A DNA stretch of 40,503 nucleotides from Burkholderiaceae bacterium (lineage in GTDB: Bacteria; Pseudomonadota; Gammaproteobacteria; Burkholderiales; Burkholderiaceae): positions 1-40,503 of the forward strand of contig JAJPEN010000079.1 of NCBI GenBank assembly GCA_021166835.1, written 5' to 3'. Below, in pieces: positions 10,686 to 19,178 of the stretch (positions within the stretch are counted from its first letter, which is position 1; each line of letters begins with the position of its first letter). Both the position numbers and the translations under genes were made by a program. The notes below the pieces were generated by a model that worked only from the letters and a program-made list of their open reading frames with translations, had not been told where the DNA came from and did not search any database.

Positions 10686-11262
10686 AGGAGCTGCTTCGAA
10701 GCGGCTCGGGCGCCGTGTGCTCCGGCAGCATCCGCACGAGCGTGTCGTCGTGCATCCAGTAGTGGTGCAGCAGCGCCGCGGCCGCGTGCAGGCCGATCAG
10801 CCAGTAGCCCAGCTCGCCGAGCGTCTCGTGAAGGCCCTCTAGCGATTTCGACAACCCCTTGTCCGGTGACAGCAACGCGGGCAGCTCCACGCCGAAGAAG
10901 AGCACGGGCTTGCCGGCCGCGCTGACGGTGAGCCAGCCGAGCAGGGGCATCGCGACCAGGAAGACGTACAGCGCGGCGTGCAGGAAATGCGCCGATCGCA
11001 TCTGCCAGCGCGCGACGCCGGGCTCGATGACCGGCGTCGGCCCCGAGTAGAGCCGTGCGACCAGGCGCGCGCCGACGAGCGCGAACACGGCGAGCCCGAG
11101 CGCGAAGTGCCAGAGCTTCAGGTCCGCGCGCAACGCGCTGCCTTTCGGCGCGAGATCGTGCAGCTCGATCGCGGCGTAGACGCCGACCAGCAGGGCGAGC
11201 GTCAGCCAATGGATCGCGACGAGCGGCGATCCGTAGTGGTGAGAGTCGTTCTTCCAGTTCAT
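10684..11262 (-). CDS. cytochrome b561 family membrane protein
   Basis: Four-helix di-heme-b membrane protein of the bacterial cytochrome b561 family (192 aa), thought to move electrons between quinol and acceptors in the inner membrane. Hydrophobic segments lie at about residues 14-32, 48-66, 90-110 and 143-165. Candidate heme His residues fall in VAIHWL, LKLWHFALG and the last helix region (GLHETLGELGYWLIGLHAAAALLHHYW, in part). The N-terminal SPLVAIHWL is typical of the family. It lies 71 bp downstream of the LysR gene on the same strand and could be co-transcribed with it. Its substrate or partner cannot be told from the sequence; superoxide:quinone oxidoreductase is the known activity of E. 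coli CybB. Confidence 0.9.
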   Translation of the reverse strand: MNWKNDSHHYGSPLVAIHWLTLALLVGVYAAIELHDLAPKGSALRADLKLWHFALGLAVFALVGARLVARLYSGPTPVIEPGVARWQMRSAHFLHAALYVFLVAMPLLGWLTVSAAGKPVLFFGVELPALLSPDKGLSKSLEGLHETLGELGYWLIGLHAAAALLHHYWMHDDTLVRMLPEHTAPEPLRSSS

Positions 11263-11333
11263 GACGGGCCTCGACGGAGTCGACAGCGCAAGCCTGCGCC
11301 GGCGAGGCTGAATCGTCGCTGAACGCTACCGCT

Positions 11334-12251
11334 CTACCGCGGTGCGGATGCTCCCCAGTACGCCGGGTTCCCGTACGTATTCTTCAACTGGTCGATGAAC
11401 GCGCGCACGCGCAGCGGCAGGTGCCGGCGCTGCGGAAACACGGCGTGGATCGCGTTCGGCGGCGCGGCGAATTCGTCGAGCACGCTGCGCAGTCGTCCGC
11501 TGCGCAGGTCCTCCCCCACTTCCCACAGCGAGCGCCACGCGAGCCCACGCCCGGCGAGCGCCCAGTCGTGCAGCACGGCTCCGTCGTTGCACTCGATGCT
11601 TGCCGGCACGCGCAGCGAAACGACGCGTCCGTCGACGGTGAACTGCCAGCCGCGCGCCTGGTTGCCGTAGCTGCCGAAGGTCAGGCAATCGTGCTGTGGG
11701 AGATCGTCCGGCGTGCGCGGAACCCCGCGCCGCGAGAGATAGTCGGGGCTGGCGACGACGACGCGCCGATTCTCGGCCAGGTGCACGCCGACGAGACTCG
11801 AGTCGTCGAGCGCTCCGATGCGCACGGCGACGTCGATGTTCTCGTTGACGATGTCGGTGATCCGGTCGGTGAGTTCGAGCGAGATCGACACCTCCGGATG
11901 CGTATCGAGGAAGGCCGGCACCAGCGGGGCGACGTGCACGCGGCCGAAGCCGGCCGGGGCGGTGACGCGCAGATGGCCGCTCGCCTTGACGCCGCCGAGC
12001 GATACCGACGCCTCGGCGTTGTGCAGGTCGCGCAGCAGGCGCTGGCAGTCCTCGAGGAAGGCGCTGCCCTCGAAGGTGAGCGAGATCCGCCGCGTCGTGC
12101 GCACGAGCAGGCGCACGCCCAGGCGCGATTCGAGCGCGTCGATGCGCCGGCTGATCACGGCCGGCGCCACGCCTTCGGCGCGTGCGGCCGCGCTCAGGCT
12201 ACCCCTGGTGGCGACCGCGACGAAGGTTTCGATCTGGCGAAATCGCGCCAT
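11334..12251 (-). CDS. LysR-family transcriptional regulator
   Basis: 305-residue LysR-type regulator. The N-terminal winged HTH (about 3-62) reads FVAVATRGSLSAAARAEGVAPAVISRRIDALESRLGVRLLVRTTRRISLT in part, close to the consensus. The substrate-binding domain spans about 90-295 and belongs to the CrgA/DsdC-like group common in Burkholderiales. It is divergent from the haloacid dehalogenase-aceB pair across a 114-bp intergenic region with a TTGCAA-N11-TTGCAA dyad that suits a LysR operator. Control of the divergent pair, with glycolate, glyoxylate or a haloacid as inducer, is inference from position. It could also regulate the cytochrome b561 gene downstream. Confidence 0.93.
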   Translation of the reverse strand: MARFRQIETFVAVATRGSLSAAARAEGVAPAVISRRIDALESRLGVRLLVRTTRRISLTFEGSAFLEDCQRLLRDLHNAEASVSLGGVKASGHLRVTAPAGFGRVHVAPLVPAFLDTHPEVSISLELTDRITDIVNENIDVAVRIGALDDSSLVGVHLAENRRVVVASPDYLSRRGVPRTPDDLPQHDCLTFGSYGNQARGWQFTVDGRVVSLRVPASIECNDGAVLHDWALAGRGLAWRSLWEVGEDLRSGRLRSVLDEFAAPPNAIHAVFPQRRHLPLRVRAFIDQLKNTYGNPAYWGASAPR

Positions 12252-12276
12252 GCGCTCCGATCCCGTTCCGGCCCGG

Positions 12277-12299
12277 TTGCAAAAGATCGATTATTGCAA
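12277..12299. promoter_or_regulatory. candidate LysR operator dyad
   Basis: TTGCAA at 12277-12282 and again at 12294-12299. TTGCAA is its own reverse complement, so the pair is both a direct repeat (TTGCAAAA, period 17) and an inverted repeat with an 11-bp spacer centred on ATCGAT. It fits the T-N11-A geometry of LysR-type boxes. It lies 26 bp from the LysR start and 67 bp from the dehalogenase start. Confidence 0.55.
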
Positions 12300-12365
12300 A
12301 AAAGTAAAAGCTGAACCGATCCGTATCGGGTTTTAGCGAATGATCGAGGACGTTATCCTCGCTTC

Positions 12366-13120
12366 ATGGCCGCCCCCCTTCGCGCCGTCGTTTTCGACGC
12401 CTATGGCACGCTGTTCGACGTGCACTCGGTTGCAGCGCTCGCCGAACAGCGCTTTCCGGGGTACGGTCCGCGCCTGTCGGCGCTGTGGCGCGCGCGCCAG
12501 CTCGAATACACGTGGGTGCGCACGCTGTCGGGCCGCTACGTGCCCTTCGACGTCGTCACGCGCGACGCGTTGCGCTTTTCGGCACGCGCGCTCGGCCTCG
12601 GCCTGCAAGCCGACGACGAGGAGCGGCTGATGGCGCAGTACGCGAGCCTGTCGGCTTTTCCCGAGAACGTCTCGGCGCTGCGCGCACTGCGCGAATTCGG
12701 CCTGCCGCTGGCGATCCTGAGCAACGGAACGCCGGCGATGCTCGAAATCTCGGCCCGGAGCGCGGGCATGCGCGATCTGTTCGACCGCATCCTGTCGGCG
12801 GACACCGTGCAACGCTACAAGACGCACCCCGACGTCTACGCGCTCGCCACCGCGGCCTTTGCCTGCGAGCCCGCGTCGATCGTCTTCGTCTCGTCCAACG
12901 GCTGGGACGTGGCCGCCGGCGCGTGGTTCGGCTTCGACGCCTTTCGCGTCGACCGTTCCGGCACGCCGCCCGAACAACTCGATGCCGGCGCCATCGCCGC
13001 CGGCCACTCCCTCACCGACGTCGTCGAACACGTGCGCGCGCGCCTCGGGCGCGAGCGGAGCCTCGCGCACGCGCGAAACGGCAAGCGACGTCGTTCCTCA
13101 TCCGCAACCGGAGCCTCCAA

Positions 13121-13124
<4 letters not shown>
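12366..13124 (+). CDS. (S)-2-haloacid dehalogenase, type II (HAD family)
   Basis: HAD-superfamily hydrolase that replaces the halogen of L-2-haloacids with hydroxyl (for example chloroacetate to glycolate). The 252-residue product carries the whole L-DEX active-site set with a constant offset of +1 from the Pseudomonas YL enzyme as I recall it: D11, T15, R42, S119, K152, Y158, S176, N178 and D181. Visible motifs are VVFDAYGTLFDV, LSNGTP, YKTHPDVY and SSNGWD. The last 20 residues are a basic tail that overlaps malate synthase by ATGA. No Shine-Dalgarno sequence precedes ATG 12366. Instead a 6-bp hairpin (12345-12361) ends just before it, so initiation may be leaderless or unusual. The true substrate in the cell is unproven. 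Confidence 0.92.
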
Positions 13125-14725
<1,601 letters not shown>

Positions 14726-14772
14726 AATCGGGCGCGGGCTCGCGCAGCGGGCCCGCGTACTTCACTCCGTTT

Positions 14773-14810
14773 CCCCGGCGTTCGGAACCTCTTTCCGAAA
14801 CCCGCCGGGG
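14773..14810. terminator. long hairpin between convergent aceB and PEP-CTERM genes
   Basis: CCCCGGCG-TTCGGAA (14773-14787) pairs with TTCCGAA (14793-14799) and CGCCGGGG (14803-14810), giving 15 pairs with a 3-nt bulge and a 5-nt loop. A smaller stem, CGCGGGC/GCCCGCG (14733-14739 / 14751-14757), precedes it. Neither strand has a proper T tract, so it may act as a rho-dependent or bidirectional 3' barrier. Confidence 0.5.
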
Positions 14811-14815
14811 TCGGT

Positions 14816-15616
14816 TCAACCCGCCGAACGCCGGCGTCTCCAAGCTGCGATTCCGCTGATGCCCGCGCCCAGGAGCGCCAGCGCACCCGGTTCGGGCACG
14901 TTGCCGGTCGGCGGCGTGATCGCGAAGCTGGTCGTGATGTTGAAATTGGATTCGGTCGTGTGCCGCTCGGCGAAGAAGATGTCGAGGCTGTAGGGCGTGC
15001 CGGCGGTCAATCCGGCTGTCTTCAGCGTCTCCTCGGTGAAGGACGCGGTAGCGGCGCTATGCACACCGCCGAGATCGATGAACAGCATCCCGTTCACGAA
15101 CACCCAGAGATCATCGTCGCCGGTGAACGTGAACGAATGGTCGGCGCCGGAGGTGGGATCGTCGAACGCGAGCTGACCCTGCAGGTGCAGCGTGAAGTGG
15201 TAGTTATGGCTGCGCCCCTGATTGCCATAGAGCTGCCCGTCGATCGGGAAGAAGCTCGACGAGGCATAGGAATAGACCCCGCTGCCCGGGGCCGTTTCGC
15301 TGAGGCTGAGTGAAAAGGGCTGGCTGAGGTTGTATCCGGGGCTGTCCGTATACCATTTCGCAAAATTCGCCGCCGAGGACGCTCCTGCGACGATGTTGGC
15401 TCCGGCCGTCGGCAGACCACCGCTCAGCGTGGAGCCTGTCATGCCGGTGACGACGCCCGGCGTCGACCCTTCGAAGTCGGAAAGCTGCGTGCAGCCCGCG
15501 ATGGACGGCGCGCAGAAATCCCGAATGGTGCCGTTGAGCGTCACCGTGGCTGCGGATGCGGAAGAAGCGGCAAGCGTTGCCAACGCGATCACCGCACCGA
15601 GTCCCTTTGCTCGCAT
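14816..15616 (-). CDS. PEP-CTERM protein with fibro-slime/PA14-like domain
   Basis: Secreted protein of 266 aa with a Sec signal peptide (cleavage after about residue 22). Its fibro-slime-like core contains FTGDDDLWVFVNGMLFIDLG, followed by GVHSAA and AERHTTESNFNITT. The end is a classical PEP-CTERM tag: VPEPGALALLG, a hydrophobic segment, then RRRR. PEP-CTERM proteins are sorted and cleaved by exosortase and are linked to exopolysaccharide and floc or biofilm formation. No exosortase or EPS gene is in the window. Two Cys (near residues 34 and 42) may form a disulfide. By eye its base composition is less GC-rich than its neighbours, suggesting a separate history. AAGGGGA precedes the start, and a sigma-54-like promoter lies about 60-80 bp upstream. 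Confidence 0.88.
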   Translation of the reverse strand: MRAKGLGAVIALATLAASSASAATVTLNGTIRDFCAPSIAGCTQLSDFEGSTPGVVTGMTGSTLSGGLPTAGANIVAGASSAANFAKWYTDSPGYNLSQPFSLSLSETAPGSGVYSYASSSFFPIDGQLYGNQGRSHNYHFTLHLQGQLAFDDPTSGADHSFTFTGDDDLWVFVNGMLFIDLGGVHSAATASFTEETLKTAGLTAGTPYSLDIFFAERHTTESNFNITTSFAITPPTGNVPEPGALALLGAGISGIAAWRRRRSAG

Positions 15617-15928
15617 GTTCGTCGTTCCCCTTGTTGTTCGATGCCGGCCGCGGGAGCCAGCGTCCCCGGGCGTATCAAGCAGGAAACGTGCCGGTCATCG
15701 AATCAGGAGATAACTGGCTGATCGACAAGGGATTCGGCCAGAGAGTATTGTCTTGCAGCGGCGTGTTCTTACTCTTATGTAAGTTTCGCCGACACGATAT
15801 TTTTTCCCTCCGTGGATCGCCGGGGTGGCACTGCGGAAAGAACGACTCCCCGCACCGCGCCGGTGGCAGGCAGTCAGCGGGTCCGCGCCGTGCGAGAGCG
15901 GCGCGTGAATGCAATGGGAGGATTCGAG
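15617..15928. other. 312-bp AT-richer intergenic region, divergent
   Basis: Holds the sigma-54-like site for the PEP-CTERM gene (15675-15694) and, about 75 bp further away, an imperfect dyad: CGGCG (15759-15763), CTTAC (15768-15772), loop, GTAAG (15779-15783), CGCCG (15787-15791), next to an AT-rich run ending in six T. The dyad could be an activator site for the sigma-54 promoter or a site for the small gene on the other strand. I see no convincing gene inside. Confidence 0.45.
15675..15694 (-). promoter_or_regulatory. candidate sigma-54 (RpoN) promoter of the PEP-CTERM gene
   Basis: On the minus strand the sequence reads CCGGCACGTTTCCTGCTTG. GG (15692-15691) and GC (15680-15679) are separated by exactly 10 bases, and 10 of the 12 informative positions of TGGCACG-N4-TTGCT match. 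Predicted transcription start is near 15668, about 50 nt before the ATG. PrsK/PrsR with RpoN is known to control PEP-CTERM genes in some betaproteobacteria, which makes the site plausible. Confidence 0.6.
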
Positions 15929-16114
15929 ATGGAACCGCAGATTCCCGAGCGCGTGAGCATCGTCGACATCAGAATGCCCTTCTGGTCGATGGTCGTGTTC
16001 CTGGTCAAGCTGTCGATCGCGTCGATTCCGGCGTTCCTCATCCTGTCGGCGCTCGGCGCAGCGGTCTTCGCGCTGCTCGGCTGGCTCGGCGCACTCACGC
16101 GTACGTGGGTCTAG
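15929..16114 (+). CDS. small single-pass membrane protein, unknown function
   Basis: 61-residue protein with a hydrophilic N terminus (MEPQIPERVSIVDIRMPF), one or two closely spaced hydrophobic stretches (about residues 20-55) and a short C terminus. GGGAGGA lies 7 nt before ATG 15929, a very good ribosome site, which fixes the start although the frame is open upstream. I recognise no characterised family; similar short PERV(x)VDI-type proteins occur in Burkholderiales, from memory. It is convergent with sorB, ending 15 bp before it. A role cannot be assigned. Confidence 0.7.
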   Translation: MEPQIPERVSIVDIRMPFWSMVVFLVKLSIASIPAFLILSALGAAVFALLGWLGALTRTWV

Positions 16115-16129
16115 CCGGGCCGCGGCCCG

Positions 16130-16894
16130 TCACTGCGCGCGCGCCCGGTATTCGCGCACCTCGTAGGGCGACAGATCCCGGTCGCGCTGTCCGGCGACCA
16201 TCGACGGGGTCACTTTCTTTCCGTCGCCGGCGCCGCGCACGTAATTGACGACCGCCGCGATCTGCGCGTCGGACAGGTGGTCGAACGACGGCATGCTCGC
16301 ATCGAATCGCGTGCCTTCGACTTCGATCGGCCCGTCGATTCCGTTGAGGACGACGAGTACCGGCAGCAACGGATCGCGTTGCAGGTCGTCGTTGCCGGCG
16401 AGCGGAGGAACGCGCGTCGGCTGTCCGCGCTGATCGGCGCCGTGGCAGCCCGAGCAGTTGCGTTCGTAGACGGCGTGGCCGTCGATCCGGGCGGCGGACG
16501 TCGAAGCCTGGTTGCCCGAAGCGCCTGCCTGTGCCGTTCGAGGGGAGGGTTGCGGGTTCGGTCCGAGATAGGTCGTCAGGTAGCCGAGGATCTCGCTGCG
16601 CTCGTCGTCGCCGAGCTTCAACCCGTAGTCGTGCATCGACTGCAGGACGGCGTCCCACTGCTTCGGTAGCAATCCGGCCGAGTCGACGAGGTACTGCAGG
16701 TCGTGGCAGGTGCGGCAGCGTGCGTAGACGAGATCGACGCCCGGGCCGTCGGGCAGCGAGATCTCGGCGCGGGCGTGCGGTGCAGCGGCGAGCGCGGCGC
16801 ACAGCGCGATCGCCGAGGCTGCCAGCGCCGCCGTGCGAAGCAGCGCACCGGCGCCGGCGGCGTGCCGGCAGGCGGCGCGCTTCGCCGAATTCAT
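16130..16894 (-). CDS. sorB: diheme cytochrome c, predicted electron acceptor of SorA
   Basis: Periplasmic cytochrome c of 254 aa. A long N-terminal signal ends near APHARA (residue 43). Two heme-binding motifs follow: CRTCH (60-64) and CSGCH (147-151), each in its own class I cytochrome c domain. A Met for the second heme is probably in FDASMPSFDHLSD. It starts 1 nt after the sorA stop and is surely co-transcribed. Partnership with a molybdenum sulfite oxidase family protein points to SorB or SoxD roles. The Starkeya SorB has one heme, so a diheme partner is closer to SoxD. The symbol is therefore tentative. Confidence 0.85.
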   Translation of the reverse strand: MNSAKRAACRHAAGAGALLRTAALAASAIALCAALAAAPHARAEISLPDGPGVDLVYARCRTCHDLQYLVDSAGLLPKQWDAVLQSMHDYGLKLGDDERSEILGYLTTYLGPNPQPSPRTAQAGASGNQASTSAARIDGHAVYERNCSGCHGADQRGQPTRVPPLAGNDDLQRDPLLPVLVVLNGIDGPIEVEGTRFDASMPSFDHLSDAQIAAVVNYVRGAGDGKKVTPSMVAGQRDRDLSPYEVREYRARAQ

Positions 16895-16895
16895 C

Positions 16896-18164
16896 TCACG
16901 CCACCTGGAAGCTCACGCGATCCACGCCGTGCCAGTCCCAGCCGCCGGGGTTCCAGGTGGAAAGCCCGTCGATCGGCTGCGAGCGGCCCCACGCATCGAT
17001 CGCCCGCACCCAGACCTCGTGCGAGCCCTGCGGCAGCGAAGCCTGCAGTTGCCAGGGATGCCAGGCGTAGGGACCGTCCGGTTCGTCGACCTCGGCGGCG
17101 CGCCAGGTCTTGCCCTGGTCGAGCGAGACGCGCACCTCGGTGATCGGCACCACGCCGTCGTTCCAGGCGACTCCCTTGAACGGCACGTTGCCGCCGCGCA
17201 CCGTCTCGCCGGCGAGCGGCGCGAACACGACGCTCATGATCGCGAAGCCGTAGGTGGGGTCGCTGTTCTGGCGGGTGAGGTCCTGCGTGGTGAACTTGCC
17301 CGGCTGCACCTGCCGGTGCGGCATCCGGTACGTCTTCTGCATCAACGCGCTCGGCGTGGGTTCGGCCATCAGCATCAGGTCGGTGACCCACTTGACGTTC
17401 ATGTTGCCGTAGAAGCCGGGGACGATGAGCCGCACCGGGCCGCCGTGGATCAGCGGAATCGGCTCGCCGTTCATTTTCAGCGCGAGGATCGCGTCGTCGA
17501 GCTGCGGCGCCGCCAGCGGGATGCTCTTGACGAGATCGGCGCCACCGGCCACCGGCGGGACGTCCTTGCCGTTCGCCGTGAGGAAGCGCACCTGCCCGCT
17601 CGGGCCGAGTTCGAGGCCGTCGAGCAGCGCGCGCAGCGGAACGCCTTCCCAGCGCAGATTGCCCATGCCGCCGTGCTTCCATCCCGACCCCGGCGTCTTC
17701 GCCTCGGACCAGTAGTACGAGCGTCCGTTGCCGGCGCACTGCATCACCGAGCGGCGCTCGACCTGCTGCATGCCGGCGAGATCGGCGATGCGCAGGGTCT
17801 TCGGGCGCTGCACCAGGCCGCCGACGAGAATCTCCCACTGATCGACCATCTCGCGCGACGGCGCGTCGGTGGTGGCTACCCAGGCGCCGGCGCCGTCCAC
17901 CGGAAAGTGCGTGCGGTTGTAGAGATATTCCTTCGGCGTGAAATGCGAGTCGCGCAACGCCTGCAGCGGGGTTTCCATCACGCCGAGCTTCGCGTTGTGC
18001 ACGATCATCCCGGGGCTCTTGCCGTGGATGATCGAACCGGCCGAAGGCGTATCGGCGGCGTGTGCGGAGCGCAGCCCGGAAGGCAGGCCCGGCGCGCGGA
18101 TCAGTCCGGCAGCGCCGGCCGCGCCGGTGAGTTGAAGAAAGGAGCGGCGATCGATCGGCCTCAT
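16896..18164 (-). CDS. sorA: periplasmic molybdopterin sulfite-dehydrogenase family protein
   Basis: Sulfite oxidase family molybdoenzyme of 422 aa. A twin-arginine signal (DRRSFLQLTGAAGAAG) exports the folded cofactor-bearing enzyme. The molybdenum-ligand Cys is C143 in MQCAGNGR; the Moco domain continues through HGGPVRLIVPGFYGNMNVKWV. The C-terminal Ig-like dimerisation domain has VRVSLDQGKTW and ends in GWDWHGVDRVSFQVA. No heme-b5 domain is present, so electrons must leave through the adjacent diheme cytochrome c. The family includes SorA (sulfite to sulfate) and SoxC (thiosulfate pathway). With no other sox gene here, SorA-like function is more likely but not proven. Confidence 0.88.
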   Translation of the reverse strand: MRPIDRRSFLQLTGAAGAAGLIRAPGLPSGLRSAHAADTPSAGSIIHGKSPGMIVHNAKLGVMETPLQALRDSHFTPKEYLYNRTHFPVDGAGAWVATTDAPSREMVDQWEILVGGLVQRPKTLRIADLAGMQQVERRSVMQCAGNGRSYYWSEAKTPGSGWKHGGMGNLRWEGVPLRALLDGLELGPSGQVRFLTANGKDVPPVAGGADLVKSIPLAAPQLDDAILALKMNGEPIPLIHGGPVRLIVPGFYGNMNVKWVTDLMLMAEPTPSALMQKTYRMPHRQVQPGKFTTQDLTRQNSDPTYGFAIMSVVFAPLAGETVRGGNVPFKGVAWNDGVVPITEVRVSLDQGKTWRAAEVDEPDGPYAWHPWQLQASLPQGSHEVWVRAIDAWGRSQPIDGLSTWNPGGWDWHGVDRVSFQVA

Positions 18165-18262
18165 TTCGTGAACCCCCGGCTGTCGAAGTACGGAGGCCAG
18201 TCTAGGAGCGCGATTGCGAGCGGTCTGCAGTACATGCGCCGCCCATGCAGCCTTGTCAGACT

Positions 18263-18272
18263 GCCACGTGGC
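18263..18272. promoter_or_regulatory. 10-bp palindrome in the sorA-arfB divergent region
   Basis: GCCACGTGGC is a perfect palindrome about 100 bp upstream of sorA and 160 bp upstream of arfB. The 265-bp divergent region has no other clear element apart from the small ORF at 18407. A regulator-binding site is possible; chance occurrence in GC-rich DNA is also possible. Confidence 0.3.
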
Positions 18273-18406
18273 GTTCCGGGCGGTGGTTCACGGCGAGCGT
18301 CACGTTCAGCGCTGTCGCGTTAGAGTCGCGAGGGGTGGAGATTCGACACGCGGTCGCATTGGCGTCCTGCCGTACGGCCTTTGTTCATGCGAAAGGGAGA
18401 GACGGG

Positions 18407-18433
18407 ATGGTCGATGCCCGGTTGCCATCATGA
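18407..18433 (+). CDS. 8-codon upstream ORF coupled to arfB
   Basis: ATG 18407 encodes MVDARLPS and stops at 18431-18433, overlapping the arfB start as ATGA. GGGAGA lies just upstream with proper spacing, whereas arfB itself has no Shine-Dalgarno sequence. The short ORF is therefore likely to deliver ribosomes to arfB. The same frame is open further upstream from 18245, so a longer version cannot be excluded. Confidence 0.5.
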   Translation: MVDARLPS

Positions 18434-18846
18434 CGAGGGCGAGCCGATCGCCGCGGGTCGACCCGGCGGAGATCGAGTTCACCGCGATCCGCGCGCAGGG
18501 CGCCGGCGGGCAGAACGTCAACAAGGTCTCGAACGCGGTGCAGTTGCGTTTCGACGTCGCGCGCTCGTCGCTGCCCGCCGACGTGAAGGAACGGCTGCTT
18601 GCGCTCGACGATCGGCGCATCAGCTCGGAGGGTGTGGTCGTCGTCAAGGCGCAGCGCTTTCGCAGCCTCGAGAAGAATCGCGACGACGCGATCGCGCGGC
18701 TGCAGGCGATCGTCGACGCCGCTGCGCACGTGCCGAAAGCGCGCCGGGCGACACGACCGACCGCGGCTTCGCGCGCACGGCGCGTCGACGAGAAGACGCA
18801 TCGCGGCCGGATCAAGTCGCTGCGTCGCACGCCCGAGTCGTCGTAA
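18430..18846 (+). CDS. arfB: alternative ribosome-rescue factor ArfB (peptidyl-tRNA hydrolase)
   Basis: ArfB/YaeJ (ICT1 family) releases the peptide from ribosomes stalled on truncated mRNA. The 138-residue product has the release-factor domain with the catalytic GGQ in AIRAQGAGGQNVNKVSNAVQ, the partner block RISSEGVVVVKAQRFRS, and the basic C-terminal tail (ASRARRVDEKTHRGRIKSLR) that enters the empty mRNA channel. Length and layout match the family (about 140 aa), and ATG 18430 leaves the usual 14-residue lead before the domain. It lies downstream of a coupled short ORF. The next gene starts 63 bp later on the same strand. Confidence 0.95.
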   Translation: MTRASRSPRVDPAEIEFTAIRAQGAGGQNVNKVSNAVQLRFDVARSSLPADVKERLLALDDRRISSEGVVVVKAQRFRSLEKNRDDAIARLQAIVDAAAHVPKARRATRPTAASRARRVDEKTHRGRIKSLRRTPESS

Positions 18847-18909
18847 TCGGCGATCGCTCCGCGACGGCGGCCATTTGGTACCCTGTCCGGTCAACCGGAG
18901 GTATTGCCG

Positions 18910-19113
18910 TTGGCCAAGCCGAATTACGCGTTCCAGAAGAGACAGCGAGAACTGGCGAAGAAGCAGAAGAAGGAGGAGAAGCGCCTGCGCAAGGCCGAAT
19001 CGCCGCCCGGGCACGACGAGGCGGGCGCCGGCGCGGACGAGGCCGATGCCGCAACGACGACCCCGGCGCCGCCCGCGCAGCCGCCGGCGAGCGGCGACGA
19101 ATCGAAGGGCTGA
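18910..19113 (+). CDS. small conserved Lys/Glu-rich protein, unknown function
   Basis: 67-residue protein. The N-terminal half (AKPNYAFQKRQRELAKKQKKEEKRLRK in part) is a charged helix resembling a widespread small proteobacterial protein that usually begins MAKPNY. The second half is Ala/Pro/Glu-rich and probably disordered. I chose TTG 18910 because GGAGG (18897-18901) lies 8 nt upstream and because homologs start at this point; TTG 18904 is too close to that site. It follows arfB on the same strand. Function is not known to me; the helix could bind RNA or ribosomes (inference). Confidence 0.75.
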   Translation: MAKPNYAFQKRQRELAKKQKKEEKRLRKAESPPGHDEAGAGADEADAATTTPAPPAQPPASGDESKG

Positions 19114-19178
19114 CCGGCTGCCGGAACCGACTCCGGCCTGCGTCGCCGTCTCCCCGGCGAACGCGCGCCCGGCGCGCG

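Noticed and set aside
15675..15914. 79-codon minus-strand frame upstream of the PEP-CTERM gene
   Set aside because: Overlaps the predicted sigma-54 promoter, lacks a ribosome site and shows no protein-like pattern.
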